Positions 26,568 through 35,385 of a stretch of 64,000 nucleotides of DNA are shown in pieces (position 1 is the first letter of the stretch; the number at the start of each line of letters is the position of its first letter). Location of the stretch: contig QWII01000026.1 in NCBI GenBank assembly GCA_021405325.1, positions 32,798 to 96,797 of the forward strand. The letters are read 5' to 3'. The notes under the pieces are model-generated. The model searched no databases and was not told where the DNA came from. It was given only the letters and a program-made list of their open reading frames with translations. A program made the position numbers and the translations under genes. This stretch comes from Caldilinea sp. CFX5. GTDB taxonomy: Bacteria; Chloroflexota; Anaerolineae; Caldilineales; Caldilineaceae.

Positions 26568-26642
26568 TTCAGCAAAGATCACGAACAGCGTAGAACAAAC
26601 CTTGTCAACATCAACAAAACAGAGAAAAAGAGGAAATCACTT

Positions 26643-27164
26643 ATGGCATGGCAAATCGACAACGGTCACTCCCACATTCAATTCAGCGCCCGGCACATGA
26701 TGCTCGCCAAAGTGCGCGGCGAATTTCAGAAATTTTCCGGCACGGTGAATTTGGATGAGAACAATCCGGTCAATACAACGGTGGATATTCAAATTGATGC
26801 CGCCAGCATTAACACCCGCGATGAACAACGGGACGGCCACCTGAAATCACCCGATTTCCTGGAAGTCGCCGCGCACCCATATCTGACCTTCAAGAGCACC
26901 GCGGTCAATGTCATCGGCAGCAACACAGCTAAATTAGCCGGTGATCTGACCATCCGTGGCGTCACCAAGCCCGTTACCTTGGATGTGGAATATGTCGGCA
27001 AATCGAAAAGCCCTTGGGGTACCGAAAACTATGGCTTTGAAGCGCATACCAAGATCAACCGCAAGGATTGGGGACTGACCTGGAACGTTGCTCTGGAGAC
27101 CGGCGGCATCCTGGTTGGCGAAGAGCTCGCGATTGACATTGAGCTGGAATTGGTGAAGCAATAG
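26643..27164 (+). CDS. YceI family protein (lipid-binding beta-barrel)
   Basis: 173 residues. It starts MAWQIDNGHSHIQFSARHMM and shows the lipocalin-like YceI pattern: VDIQIDAASINTRDEQRDGH, LKSPDFLEVAAHPYLTFKST, GDLTIRGVTKPVTLDVEYVG, and FEAHTKINRKDWGLTWN. Relatives bind polyisoprenoid lipids. No signal peptide is present, so this copy is cytoplasmic, as in many Chloroflexota. AAAGAGGAAAT precedes the ATG. A strong terminator follows after the repeat block at 27180. Confidence 0.92.
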   Translation: MAWQIDNGHSHIQFSARHMMLAKVRGEFQKFSGTVNLDENNPVNTTVDIQIDAASINTRDEQRDGHLKSPDFLEVAAHPYLTFKSTAVNVIGSNTAKLAGDLTIRGVTKPVTLDVEYVGKSKSPWGTENYGFEAHTKINRKDWGLTWNVALETGGILVGEELAIDIELELVKQ

Positions 27165-27179
27165 ATTCTAAAAACCCAT

Positions 27180-27335
27180 GATGCGTGTTGTGTGATTCGT
27201 GACCTTCGACAAGCTCAGGTCACGAATCACGCAACACGCATCACGCAACACGCATCACGCATCACACAACACGCATCACACAACACGCATCACACAACAC
27301 GCATCACACAACACGCATCGCGCAACACGCATCGC
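27180..27335. repeat. Inverted repeat followed by a 14-bp minisatellite
   Basis: A 25-bp arm at 27180-27204 pairs with 27218-27242 (one mismatch) around CTTCGACAAGCTCA. It runs on into about five units of GCATCACACAACAC (14 bp) with small variants to 27335. No open frame crosses it convincingly. Confidence 0.8.
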
Positions 27336-27344
27336 GCCCAAAAC

Positions 27345-27375
27345 AAAAAGCCTGGCTCTAAGAGCCAGGCTTTTT
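27345..27375 (+). terminator. Rho-independent terminator of the YceI gene
   Basis: AAAAAGCCTGGCTCT, one base, then AGAGCCAGGCTTTTT: a perfect GC-rich stem ending in a T-run, the clearest intrinsic terminator in the window. It works in both directions in principle. Confidence 0.9.
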
Positions 27376-27585
27376 GTTGATCTACCGCAGTAGACCAGAG
27401 AAATCAACCAAAGGAGAAATCACCATGCAAACCACCCTTCGTTGATTATTGTATCATTGGTTTGGTAAATCTGAGCTTGCAGAATGCTGTCAACCTGGGT
27501 GGGGGTAGGGCGTGCGTTGCACAGGTCAAGCGGTGTTGCGATTGGTGAACTGTTGTGCCCCGTGCAACGCACGCCCTCTACTCTC

Positions 27586-27849
27586 TTACCAGCGGCGCGG
27601 CTGGAGATCAAGCTGCCATAAACCATAAACCAGTGGAATCAGCCCGCACGACCATAAGGCCAGCGCCAGAATCTGCACCCAATCGCTGGATGATAAGCTC
27701 AACAAAAAGGTTGTGACCTGAAAGAAAACGGTTGTCACGCACAGGATCAAGATAACCTTTAAGGCAACCCCATAGCCGGCCACAAAACGGCGCAGCCAGG
27801 CGCTAGAGTGAGGATGAACCCGATACGGGCCATTGTGGAGCATGTGCAT
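27586..27849 (-). CDS. Small membrane protein of unknown function
   Basis: 87 residues with two membrane segments (about 24-48 and 54-74) separated by a short polar turn. I recognise no family. The ATG at 27849 (MHMLHNGPYRVHP) has GGAGGG five bases upstream, better than the upstream in-frame start at 27915, which would be cysteine-rich and lacks a site. No close neighbour on the same strand, so it is probably transcribed alone. Confidence 0.5.
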   Translation of the reverse strand: MHMLHNGPYRVHPHSSAWLRRFVAGYGVALKVILILCVTTVFFQVTTFLLSLSSSDWVQILALALWSCGLIPLVYGLWQLDLQPRRW

Positions 27850-28186
27850 AAAACCCTCCGCTGGGAATGACAAGGGTGGCGTTACCACGCCGACGCGCTT
27901 ACAAAAACAGAACATTTGTTCCTGTGATTATAGCAGAAGCGGGATCAATCAGCAAATTTCGGTAGAACGGATGAGCTATTTGCTTTTTCTGTCCTCACCA
28001 ATGCTATAACCCTGCCCACGAATCCGCTTTGACGCTTACCCACTCTAGCGCTACAATACGGGTACTAAATGGGAGATTGAGAGATGCAGAGATAAAGAGA
28101 TTATCATTGGCGCAATCGCTCTATCTCACAATCTCTCAATCTCCCCTACCTTTCTGTTCTCGCAACAATACACAAAAGGAAGCTAT
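27850..28186. other. 337-bp divergent intergenic region
   Basis: It separates the small membrane gene (minus) and the lyase gene (plus). It contains the inverted repeat at 28071-28145. No gene or clear promoter hexamers are visible otherwise. Confidence 0.6.
28071..28145. promoter_or_regulatory. 15-bp inverted repeat upstream of the DHDPS-family gene
   Basis: GGGAGATTGAGAGAT pairs exactly with ATCTCTCAATCTCCC across 45 bases, which themselves contain AGAGATAAAGAGA. It ends 41 bp before the start codon; leader structure or dispersed repeat. Confidence 0.45.
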
Positions 28187-29077
28187 ATGAGTCAATTTGG
28201 CGGCGCGTGGCCGGCGTTGGTGACGCCTTTTACTGCGGATAATCAGGTGAATGTTCCCGTCTTACGGCGGCTGGTCGATTATTTGATCGACCGGGGCAGT
28301 GGCGGCTTGTATGTCTGTGGCAGCACAGGCGAAGGTGTTTACATGACCGTCGCTGAACGGAAACTGGCGCTGGAAACAGTGGTTGAACAGGTCAACCGGC
28401 GGGCGCCGGTCATTGCCCATGTCGGCACGGTAGCCCTGCCGGATGCAACTGCCCTGGCCGCCCATGCCCAAGCCGCCGGCGCTGATGGCGTGGCGAGTAT
28501 TATTCCACCGCTCTACAATACCGTTCCCAGCACGGTGGCCTACTTTACGGCGTTGGGGGCCGCCGCGCCGAATTTACCCCTCTTGACCTATATCTTTGGC
28601 GGCCCCGCCGACGCCGTAGCGCTCATGCGGGCGCTCATGGGGATTCCTACCCTGGCCGGCAGCAAATATACCGGCCCCAATATGTTTGAATTTCGCCGTA
28701 TTGTCGAATTAGGCCGAGGCGAGTGGACCGTCTTTTCCGGCATGGATGAGCAGTGCGCTTTCGCCGCCATGTTCGGCGCCAGCGGCAACATCGGTTCGAC
28801 GCTCAATTACATGGTGGGCCTCTATCGCGCCATTCACACGGCTGTCCAGCAAGGCGACCTGGCGCGCAGCGTCGAACTGCAACTGGCCGCCAACCAGATC
28901 ACCGGCGCCATGATTGACGCGGGCTTTATGGGCGCGCTCAAAGCCGTGATGACCCGCCTGGGCTTTGACTGTGGCCCTTGCCGTCTTCCCAATCGTACAT
29001 TGACCGCTGATCAGCAAACGGCGCTCTTTGCCCAACTTGACACACTCAACTTTGATCAACTGGTTGCCTTGTCATAA
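28187..29077 (+). CDS. DHDPS/N-acetylneuraminate lyase family aldolase
   Basis: 296 residues, a (beta/alpha)8 class I aldolase. GGLYVCGSTGEGVYMTVAER is the family signature binding the pyruvate carboxylate, the Schiff-base lysine is in LAGSKYTGPN (about residue 164), and the expected tyrosine region is LLTYIFGG. The GSKYTG form is closer to N-acetylneuraminate or 2-keto-3-deoxy acid lyases than to lysine biosynthesis. AAAAGGAAGC precedes the ATG. It heads a run of three same-strand catabolic genes (28187, 29264, 30360). Confidence 0.88.
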   Translation: MSQFGGAWPALVTPFTADNQVNVPVLRRLVDYLIDRGSGGLYVCGSTGEGVYMTVAERKLALETVVEQVNRRAPVIAHVGTVALPDATALAAHAQAAGADGVASIIPPLYNTVPSTVAYFTALGAAAPNLPLLTYIFGGPADAVALMRALMGIPTLAGSKYTGPNMFEFRRIVELGRGEWTVFSGMDEQCAFAAMFGASGNIGSTLNYMVGLYRAIHTAVQQGDLARSVELQLAANQITGAMIDAGFMGALKAVMTRLGFDCGPCRLPNRTLTADQQTALFAQLDTLNFDQLVALS

Positions 29078-29263
29078 ACCTGAAGCTGATCAAAGCTTGC
29101 TTAGATTACACAGATTCAGTAGTCCGCGGTCCTAAGTCCAGAGTCCTAAGTCAGGCTCAATAGCCTTGCGGTCTACTGAGATTCAAAAAGTAAAAATAAT
29201 CTGCACAGTCTGCGTAATCTTTGATGAATAATGCCGTGAAAACTAGATAAGTAGAGGACTCCA

Positions 29264-30340
29264 ATGGACTACGTTGCCCGAATTGAGGCGGGGGCGCTTC
29301 ACACTTTTGTACAAACTCTCTTTGAGCGCCTCGGCTGCCTGCCCGAACATGCCAAAGATGCCACCGATGTGCTGCTTTATGCCAGCCGCCGCGGCGTGGA
29401 GACGCATGGTGTGCGCAATGTCAAGCCGATTTATTACAAACAGATCAAGAACGGTCTGATCAACCTGCGGCCCCAATTCAAGATCGACCATGAGACGCCG
29501 GTCTCGGCGCGTGTCGATGGCGATAGTGGCCTGGGCTTGGTGGGTAGCCCGTGGGCGATGCGCCTGGCGATGGCAAAAGCAAAACAGAGTGGCATTGGCA
29601 TTGTCGCCATGCACAACAGCTACCACTACGGCGCCGCCGGCTACTATCCCTGGCTGGCGCTGCAAGAAGATCTGATCGGCATTAGCATGACGGGCCGTTT
29701 CTATAGCGGCGGCAGTGAGTACGGTGTCTTGCCGACCTTTGGCGCCAAATCTATGTTCTCCACCAACCCGCTCGCCATCGCCTTTCCGACGCTGGAAGAG
29801 CCGCCCTTTTTGCTTGACATGGCCACCTCGGTTGTCCCGTTCAACCGCGTCACTATGATGCGCGACAATGGGCTGAATATTCCGCTGGGCTGGGGCGTGG
29901 ACGCCGACGGCAAGCCAACGACCGACCCCAGCCAGGTGCGCAACCTCTATCCCCTCGGCGGCACCCGCGAACTGGGCGGCCATAAGGGCTATGGCTTGAT
30001 GATGATGGTTTCGGTTTTGTGCAATCTCCTCTCCGGTGGCTGGACTGAGTTGTATGAAGGCAAACCGCTTGGCTTCAATAACGACGGCCACTTCTTTGCC
30101 GCCATGCGTATTGATCTCTTCCGCCCGCTGGCGGCGTTCAAACAGGACATGGACGCCATGATCCGCGCCCTGCATGATGCCCCCAAAGCCGCCGGCCATG
30201 ATCGTATTTATGTCGCCGGCGAGATCGAGCATGAAACCGAGCAGGAGCGGTTGCGCAACGGTATTCCGCTGACCCAGTTTGTGGTTGATGAATTGCAGGA
30301 ACTTGGGGTGGAATTGGGTGTAGAATTACCGTTAACTTAA
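29264..30340 (+). CDS. Ldh2-family malate/L-lactate/ureidoglycolate-type dehydrogenase
   Basis: 358 residues. The Ldh2/YlbC/AllD fold is recognised by ASRRGVETHGVRNV near residue 45, VAMHNSYHYGAAGYYPWLAL (catalytic His), FGTNP-like FSTNPLAIAFPT, and LGGHKGYGLMMMVSVLCNLL. These NAD(P) oxidoreductases reduce 2-keto acids or imines. AGAGGACT precedes the ATG. Only 19 bp separates it from the next lyase gene, so they are co-transcribed; a lyase making a 2-keto acid next to a 2-keto-acid reductase makes pathway sense (inference). Confidence 0.9.
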   Translation: MDYVARIEAGALHTFVQTLFERLGCLPEHAKDATDVLLYASRRGVETHGVRNVKPIYYKQIKNGLINLRPQFKIDHETPVSARVDGDSGLGLVGSPWAMRLAMAKAKQSGIGIVAMHNSYHYGAAGYYPWLALQEDLIGISMTGRFYSGGSEYGVLPTFGAKSMFSTNPLAIAFPTLEEPPFLLDMATSVVPFNRVTMMRDNGLNIPLGWGVDADGKPTTDPSQVRNLYPLGGTRELGGHKGYGLMMMVSVLCNLLSGGWTELYEGKPLGFNNDGHFFAAMRIDLFRPLAAFKQDMDAMIRALHDAPKAAGHDRIYVAGEIEHETEQERLRNGIPLTQFVVDELQELGVELGVELPLT

Positions 30341-30359
30341 CGAAAGGAATTGAGCAATT

Positions 30360-31268
30360 ATGGCGCGCTTTGACCATCTCAAAGGGGTCTTTGGCTTGTT
30401 GCCGACCCCCTATCATGAAGATTATGAGATTCATCTCCCTGACCTACGAGCAGCGGCGAATTTTTGTTGCACCAGCGGACAACATGGCATTGTCTGGCCG
30501 GTGATGGTGGGGGAGTTCTACTTTCTGGGCGAGGAGGAACGGTTACGGGGGTTGGACGCGGTTTTGGAAGAGGTGAATGGGCGACTGCCCGTGGTCTTTG
30601 GCTGTTCGGGTGTTTCGCTGCCGCAAGTGTTATTCTTTGCACGGGCGGCGCAGAAGGCTGGCGCTGATTCCATTATCGCGATGGCGCCAGCCCGTGCCAA
30701 TGCCGCCGTCGCCATCGAAATGTTCAAACGCATGGCCGATGCCTACGATGGGCCGATCATGTTGCAAAACGCGGCCGCTTATGCACCTCTTACCGGTGAA
30801 CAGATCGCCAAACTAGTGGAAGAGGTACCCTCTATTCAGTACATCAAGGAAGAGCGCCCACCCGGCCCCAAACACATTGCCGAAGTCCATAACCTGCTGG
30901 GCGATAAAGTGAAGACGATCTTTGGCGGCTTTGCCGGGCGCTTTTTGCCGGATGAGTTGCGACGTGGCGCGAATGGCTGTATGCCCGCCTGTGAAATCGC
31001 TGACCTGCTGGCGAAGGTAATGGAAAAGTGGTGGGCCGGTGACGAAGCCGGGGCGCGGGCGCTCCATACTCGGTTGCTGCCGCTGATCAACCTGGAGACC
31101 CACCCCTTTATGCGCTATATTCTCAAACGCCGGGGCGTCTTTACCTCGCTGGTGGAACGGGCGCCCGCCGGTGCGCTGGAACTGGATGCCGAGGACAAGC
31201 GGGAAATTTCAATTTTGATCGACGCCATCAAAGATGAGGTGGAGTTCTATCCATTTGGCGCCGAATAG
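30360..31268 (+). CDS. DHDPS-fold lyase paralogue lacking the usual carboxylate-binding motif
   Basis: 302 residues. The overall pattern is DHDPS (GLLPTPYHEDYEIHLPDLRA at the start, YIKEERPPGPKH with the likely Schiff-base lysine near 160). At the position of the conserved GTTGE it reads GIVWPVMVGEFYFLGEEER, without the paired Thr residues. The substrate is therefore unlikely to be a plain pyruvate donor, or the reaction differs. GAAAGGAATTG precedes ATG 30360. A short hairpin follows the stop. Confidence 0.82.
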   Translation: MARFDHLKGVFGLLPTPYHEDYEIHLPDLRAAANFCCTSGQHGIVWPVMVGEFYFLGEEERLRGLDAVLEEVNGRLPVVFGCSGVSLPQVLFFARAAQKAGADSIIAMAPARANAAVAIEMFKRMADAYDGPIMLQNAAAYAPLTGEQIAKLVEEVPSIQYIKEERPPGPKHIAEVHNLLGDKVKTIFGGFAGRFLPDELRRGANGCMPACEIADLLAKVMEKWWAGDEAGARALHTRLLPLINLETHPFMRYILKRRGVFTSLVERAPAGALELDAEDKREISILIDAIKDEVEFYPFGAE

Positions 31269-31289
31269 CCCTTCATCCGTCGTATAAAG

Positions 31290-31327
31290 GCTGGGTAAGC
31301 AGGATTCATAGATTCTGTCTACCCAGC
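31290..31327. terminator. Stem-loop after the 28187-31268 gene run
   Basis: GCTGGGTA pairs with TACCCAGC around a 22-base loop. It is the only structure visible in the gap before 31524. Confidence 0.5.
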
Positions 31328-31523
31328 GTATCAGTCGCTAGTCGGGAGTGTCGGCCCCAAAGCGCAACTTGTGCTGCCGGTGCCGACGGCAAGCGCTGCC
31401 TGATCGGCAATCAGCGATTTGTTGGAGCTACCACTAACCAAAACCGACCTCGTCCGCTATAATCAGCAGGCGCGCTGACGAATTGGTCGTGCAGCGTTGC
31501 AACGCTTGGAACAAAGGAAGATT

Positions 31524-32597
31524 ATGGCGCTCATCATCACCGGGGTCGGGCTATTGCTGATGGTTGCGACGGCGCTGCCGTTAGTGCGCAAAGAGGCCTG
31601 GTGGATTCGTTTCTTTGATTTTCCCCGCCTGCAGCTTATCATCCTCCTCATTTTGACCTTTATCGCCGCCTGGTTCGGCGTGGGGACAACGGGTCTGGCC
31701 CCGAATCTCTTGTTGGCGGGCCTGGCCGTGAGCCTGCTTTACCAGTGCTATATGATGTTTCCCTATACCCTGTGGGCGCGCAAGCAGGTGCAGCAAAGCC
31801 GCCGGCCCCCCACGACCAACAGCATCCGTTTGGTCAGTGTCAATGTGCTGATGGGTAATCGCAACGCAGCAATCTTGAAACAGATTCTGCGCGCCGTCGA
31901 CCCTGATGTGATCTTGACATTGGAGGCTGATGATTGGTGGTTAGGCCAGATGAAGGAATTTGAACAAACCCACCCTTTTACCGTTTACCAGCCCCAGGAC
32001 AACTACTATGGCCTGTTGCTGTACTCCCGACTCGAACTGGTCAACCCACAGATCAAGTTTCGAGTGCAAGATGATATTCCCTCCGTTCACACAAAAGTCT
32101 GTTTGCCCTCCGGCCAGGAGATTGAACTCTATTGCCTTCATCCACGGCCCCCCGTACCCGAAGAAACAGCCCGCTCCATCGAACGCGATGTTGAGCTATT
32201 GTTGGTGGGCAAAGAAGTGAAAGGCAAACAACTGCCGGTCATCGTCATGGGTGATCTCAACGATGTCGCCTGGTCGCACACCAGTTATCTCTTTCGCAAC
32301 ATCAGCGGCCTGCTGGATCCGCGGGTTGGGCGGGGCTTCTACAACACCTTTCATGCCAAATATCCCTTTATTCGCTTCCCGCTCGATCATTTTTTTCATT
32401 CCAACGATTTCCGCTTGCTGGATCTCCAACGGCTACCCTACTTCGGCTCGGATCACTTCCCCATCTATATCAACCTGAGCTACGAACCAAGCGCCGAACG
32501 CCGGCAGCCCGAATTAGAAGCAACCCCGGACGACGAGGAGGAAGCAACGGAAAAGATTCTGAAACTGGCGCAAGAGGGTGATTTCGGGAAGCTCTAG
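31524..32597 (+). CDS. Endonuclease/exonuclease/phosphatase family protein, membrane-anchored
   Basis: 357 residues. Three hydrophobic segments occupy about residues 1-90. The EEP domain follows: VSVNVLMGNRN, the metal-binding Glu in ILTLEADDWW, VIVMGDLNDVAW, and the closing GSDHFPIYI with the catalytic His. This layout matches the integral-membrane EEP phosphatase-like proteins whose catalytic domain lies outside the membrane. Nucleic acid need not be the substrate; phosphoesters of lipids or sugars are equally possible. ATG 31524 follows AAAGGAAG. Confidence 0.87.
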   Translation: MALIITGVGLLLMVATALPLVRKEAWWIRFFDFPRLQLIILLILTFIAAWFGVGTTGLAPNLLLAGLAVSLLYQCYMMFPYTLWARKQVQQSRRPPTTNSIRLVSVNVLMGNRNAAILKQILRAVDPDVILTLEADDWWLGQMKEFEQTHPFTVYQPQDNYYGLLLYSRLELVNPQIKFRVQDDIPSVHTKVCLPSGQEIELYCLHPRPPVPEETARSIERDVELLLVGKEVKGKQLPVIVMGDLNDVAWSHTSYLFRNISGLLDPRVGRGFYNTFHAKYPFIRFPLDHFFHSNDFRLLDLQRLPYFGSDHFPIYINLSYEPSAERRQPELEATPDDEEEATEKILKLAQEGDFGKL

Positions 32598-32691
32598 CCG
32601 TGCAGATTGCCTGACCTTCCGCTCTCTTTTATAATGGATCGTGATCAATATCCACCGTCCTACCGGACAACCAAGAGAGGAATGTTGTTTC

Positions 32692-33393
32692 ATGACCCTG
32701 GATCCACAAATGGTCGCCACCCTATCCACCGTCTCGACAGCGACGATCACCACCATTTTGCTCAAGAAAGGGTTGCGCAATGTTTGGATGCGCGGCCCCC
32801 GCCCCCTGCAACCCGGCCAACCGCGCTTGGTCGGGCGCGCCTTTACCCTGCGTTTTATTCCTGCCCGTGAAGACCTGGCCACGCCGGAATCATGGTCGTC
32901 GCCCCGCTCCACCCGCGCGGCCATTGAAGCCATGCCACCGGGCTGCATCGCCGTCGTCGATGCCATGGGAATTACCGATGCCGGCATCTTTGGCGACATC
33001 CTCTGCGCCCGTATGCAGAAACGCGGCATCACGGCCTTGGTCACCGATGGTGTGGTGCGCGATCTTAGTGGCGTGTTGGGAACGGGGTTGCCGGTTTGGT
33101 GTCGCGGGGCAGCCGCACCGCCGTCGGTGGCCGGGTTGACCTTTGTCAACTGGCAGGAACCGATCGGCTGCGGCGGCGTGGCCGTCTTTCCCGATGACAT
33201 CATTGTGGCTGACGGTGACGGAGCCGTGGTTATTCCAGCGGCACTGCTCAATGATGTTCTCGCCGCTGGCCCGGAACAGGAACGGTTGGAAAGCTGGATC
33301 ATGGACGAGGTGGCAAAGGATGTGCCGTTGCCGGGGCTGTATCCACCGAATGCGGAAACCAAAGCGCGCTATGCAGCGAGTGCGCGCGCGTAA
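32692..33393 (+). CDS. RraA-like family protein
   Basis: 233 residues. RraA fold: CIAVVDAMGITDAGIFGDIL, then the ring-binding RGITALVTDGVVRDL, and GGVAVFPDDIIVADGDGAVV near the end. True RraA inhibits RNase E, but in sugar-acid gene clusters such proteins act as 4-hydroxy-4-methyl-2-oxoglutarate aldolase or oxaloacetate decarboxylase, with the R-D pair shown here. That enzymatic role fits the neighbours better (inference). ATG 32692 has GAGAGG about 11 bp upstream. Confidence 0.85.
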   Translation: MTLDPQMVATLSTVSTATITTILLKKGLRNVWMRGPRPLQPGQPRLVGRAFTLRFIPAREDLATPESWSSPRSTRAAIEAMPPGCIAVVDAMGITDAGIFGDILCARMQKRGITALVTDGVVRDLSGVLGTGLPVWCRGAAAPPSVAGLTFVNWQEPIGCGGVAVFPDDIIVADGDGAVVIPAALLNDVLAAGPEQERLESWIMDEVAKDVPLPGLYPPNAETKARYAASARA

Positions 33394-33401
33394 TACCGAA
33401 G

Positions 33402-33580
33402 CAGCGGATTCTAGACAGCAACGGATTGGTTACGGGATCGACAAGAGTGCGGTGTTGCAGGAAGCAACTTTAGTGTTCTATGCTGGTTACCATTGAAGTA
33501 GAGTTTACACCCGACTCCGTACAATGTGCCAACCACACCCCGCGCATGACCGCCAATCCGTTCCTGTCTAGAATCTGTTG
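33402..33580. repeat. 179-bp element with 28-bp terminal inverted repeats
   Basis: 33402-33429 and 33553-33580 are inverse copies with three mismatches (cores GGATTCTAGACAG and CTGTCTAGAATC). The 123 bases between carry no gene. The size and arrangement resemble a MITE or a small dispersed hairpin element filling the gap between two genes. Confidence 0.55.
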
Positions 33581-33607
33581 TTTCAGGGTTGCAAGGAAGG
33601 AGAAAGT

Positions 33608-34444
33608 ATGGAAATTGGCATTTTTAGCAAGACATTTGTCCGTCCCACGTTGAGCGCGGTGTTGGATGCGGTGGTAGGACATGGGGTTCATGCGGTGCAA
33701 TTCAACATGAGTTGCGCCAGTGTTGATGAGATGCCGGATGGGATTGAGCCGGCGTTGATCGCGACGATTCGCCAGGAGATGGCGACCCGTGGAATCACCA
33801 TGTCGGCAATCTCTGGCACCTTTAACATGATTCACCCGAATGTTGCGGAGCGCCAGGACGGTTTGCGCCGACTGCGTACCCTGGCCGCCGCCTGTGCGGG
33901 TCTTGGCACATCGGTTATCACGCTGTGTACCGGAACGCGCAACGCACAGAGCATGTGGCGTTCACACCCGGATAATGGTGCGGCAGATGCCTGGCGCGAT
34001 TTGGTCGTTTCTATGCACGAGACGGCAACGATTGCGGAGGAATATGGCGTCACAATGGCCTTTGAGCCCGAAGTGAGCAATGTGATCGATTCGGCCCAGC
34101 GGGCGCGGCGCTTGTTGGATGAAATCGGTTCGCCTTATCTCAAGGTGGTGATGGATGGCGCGAACATCTTTCACAAGGGGGAATTGCCGCACATGACGGC
34201 CATTTTGACGGAAGCCTTTGACCTGTTGGGCAACGACATTGCCCTAGCCCATGCCAAAGACTTGACCGAAGATGGTCATGCCGGCAATGCGGCGGCGGGG
34301 ACAGGGTTACTGGATTATGATCTCTATGTCCGCTTGCTACAGGACAGTGGTTACACCGGCGCGTTGGTCTTGCATGGTTTGAGTGAAGCGCAGACGCCTG
34401 AGTGTGTTGCGTTTTTGCGCGCTCGATTGGCGGCTATGTCATAA
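33608..34444 (+). CDS. TIM-barrel sugar phosphate isomerase/epimerase family protein
   Basis: 278 residues of the xylose-isomerase-like TIM barrel (PF01261). It begins MEIGIFSKTF; AISGTFNMIHP, VTMAFEPEVSN with a metal-ligand Glu, LKVVMDGANIFH and LAHAKDLTED follow the family pattern of Glu, Asp and His ligands. Members include hydroxypyruvate isomerase and tagatose or inosose epimerases. AAGGAAGGAGAAAGT gives an excellent ribosome site for ATG 33608. Likely part of the sugar-acid catabolic set. Confidence 0.85.
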   Translation: MEIGIFSKTFVRPTLSAVLDAVVGHGVHAVQFNMSCASVDEMPDGIEPALIATIRQEMATRGITMSAISGTFNMIHPNVAERQDGLRRLRTLAAACAGLGTSVITLCTGTRNAQSMWRSHPDNGAADAWRDLVVSMHETATIAEEYGVTMAFEPEVSNVIDSAQRARRLLDEIGSPYLKVVMDGANIFHKGELPHMTAILTEAFDLLGNDIALAHAKDLTEDGHAGNAAAGTGLLDYDLYVRLLQDSGYTGALVLHGLSEAQTPECVAFLRARLAAMS

Positions 34445-34501
34445 GGGGTATATACTCATCACCTGCTACCGATGATGAATTGAATCTTCCCTTTTTTCCA
34501 T

Positions 34502-35377
34502 TCAGGCAATATAGGCGGTTGCCATTGCGATATAACGTTGATAGATCCATTGCTGCACTTCCAGTGGACGGCGTTCCGCTAGTTGCACAATCCGCATCAT
34601 CCGGCACAACCGAAAATCAGCCAGATAGGGCGAAGGCGGTGGCAGGTGATTCCGTTGAAAGAGTGCGTCAATGGCTGTGCAGGCATCGGTTAGTTGGTTT
34701 GCGGTATAGCGATAGTCCGCCGGATCGGGCGGCAGGAGATCATCAGCGAAGAGGCCGGTGATGGCGTCATAGCCGGCCACACTCCAGTGGACAAACTCCA
34801 GGTCGATCACACCGCCGGGGCAGAGGTTGTGTGGGTGAAAGTCGCCGTGGGTGCGGACGACAGGAAAAACGGCCAGGCGTTGTTGGGCGCGTGCAAAGGC
34901 TTGACGGGTCAACAAGTTGTGCCCTGGTAGTAATCTCTCTACATCCGCCAGGCGCACTGTGGTTGCCAAGTCGGCCTGGATTGCGGTAGACGCCGGGTTT
35001 TGTAGCTGCGCTTCTGTCCAGTGGAGAATCAGGGCAAGCAGGTCGGCAAAGGAAGACTCACAAGCAGTGCCATGTTCGCGGGTCTCCATTTCCAAAAGGT
35101 CGCCCCAAACCACATCACCAAGCGCGGCTTCGATGAAGAAGGGCTGTCCATCCTGGACGCCGGTTTGTAGCAATGGCGCTACAGGAAACCCCTGCGCCAA
35201 CAGATGGCGATGAATGGTGATTTCGTGTTCGATCACCGCAGGCAGGCCGATGCGCAAGTAACGATCAGGGCCGCGATAGACGGCGCGACCACGGAGACGA
35301 TCGCCACAAACCAGGCTATAGCTCTGCTGGTTGACCTGAATGGTTGACAAAGGGTAGCGCTCCTCGATTAATGGCAA
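34502..35377 (-). CDS. APH-family phosphotransferase
   Basis: 291 residues. The kinase-like core is marked by RTHGDFHPHNLC (about residues 175-186), i.e. the HGDxHxxN catalytic loop, followed by VIDLEF with the metal-binding Asp near 192. Such proteins include aminoglycoside, homoserine, choline and fructosamine kinases, so resistance is only one option. The only available start is TTG 35377; a stop lies in frame 21 bp further up. It begins 8 bp after the GNAT gene ends and is third in an operon with that gene and the AAC(6')-like gene. Confidence 0.82.
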   Translation of the reverse strand: MPLIEERYPLSTIQVNQQSYSLVCGDRLRGRAVYRGPDRYLRIGLPAVIEHEITIHRHLLAQGFPVAPLLQTGVQDGQPFFIEAALGDVVWGDLLEMETREHGTACESSFADLLALILHWTEAQLQNPASTAIQADLATTVRLADVERLLPGHNLLTRQAFARAQQRLAVFPVVRTHGDFHPHNLCPGGVIDLEFVHWSVAGYDAITGLFADDLLPPDPADYRYTANQLTDACTAIDALFQRNHLPPPSPYLADFRLCRMMRIVQLAERRPLEVQQWIYQRYIAMATAYIA

Positions 35378-35385
35378 GCGACAGT

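Larger units (their letters stand above)
27165..27585. other. 421-bp intergenic region
   Basis: No credible gene is present. It holds the minisatellite at 27180-27335 and the terminator at 27345-27375. After these, 27376-27585 shows no structure except a copy of GTGCGTTGCAC near 27512 repeated inversely as GTGCAACGCAC near 27561. Confidence 0.7.

Noticed and set aside
27237..27335. Tandem repeats considered as a CRISPR array
   Set aside because: Units of 14 bp follow one another without unique spacers, and there are no cas genes in the window.
29243..30232. Minus-strand open frame of 329 codons
   Set aside because: It lies wholly opposite the Ldh2-family gene with full motif support; the frame has no motifs of its own.
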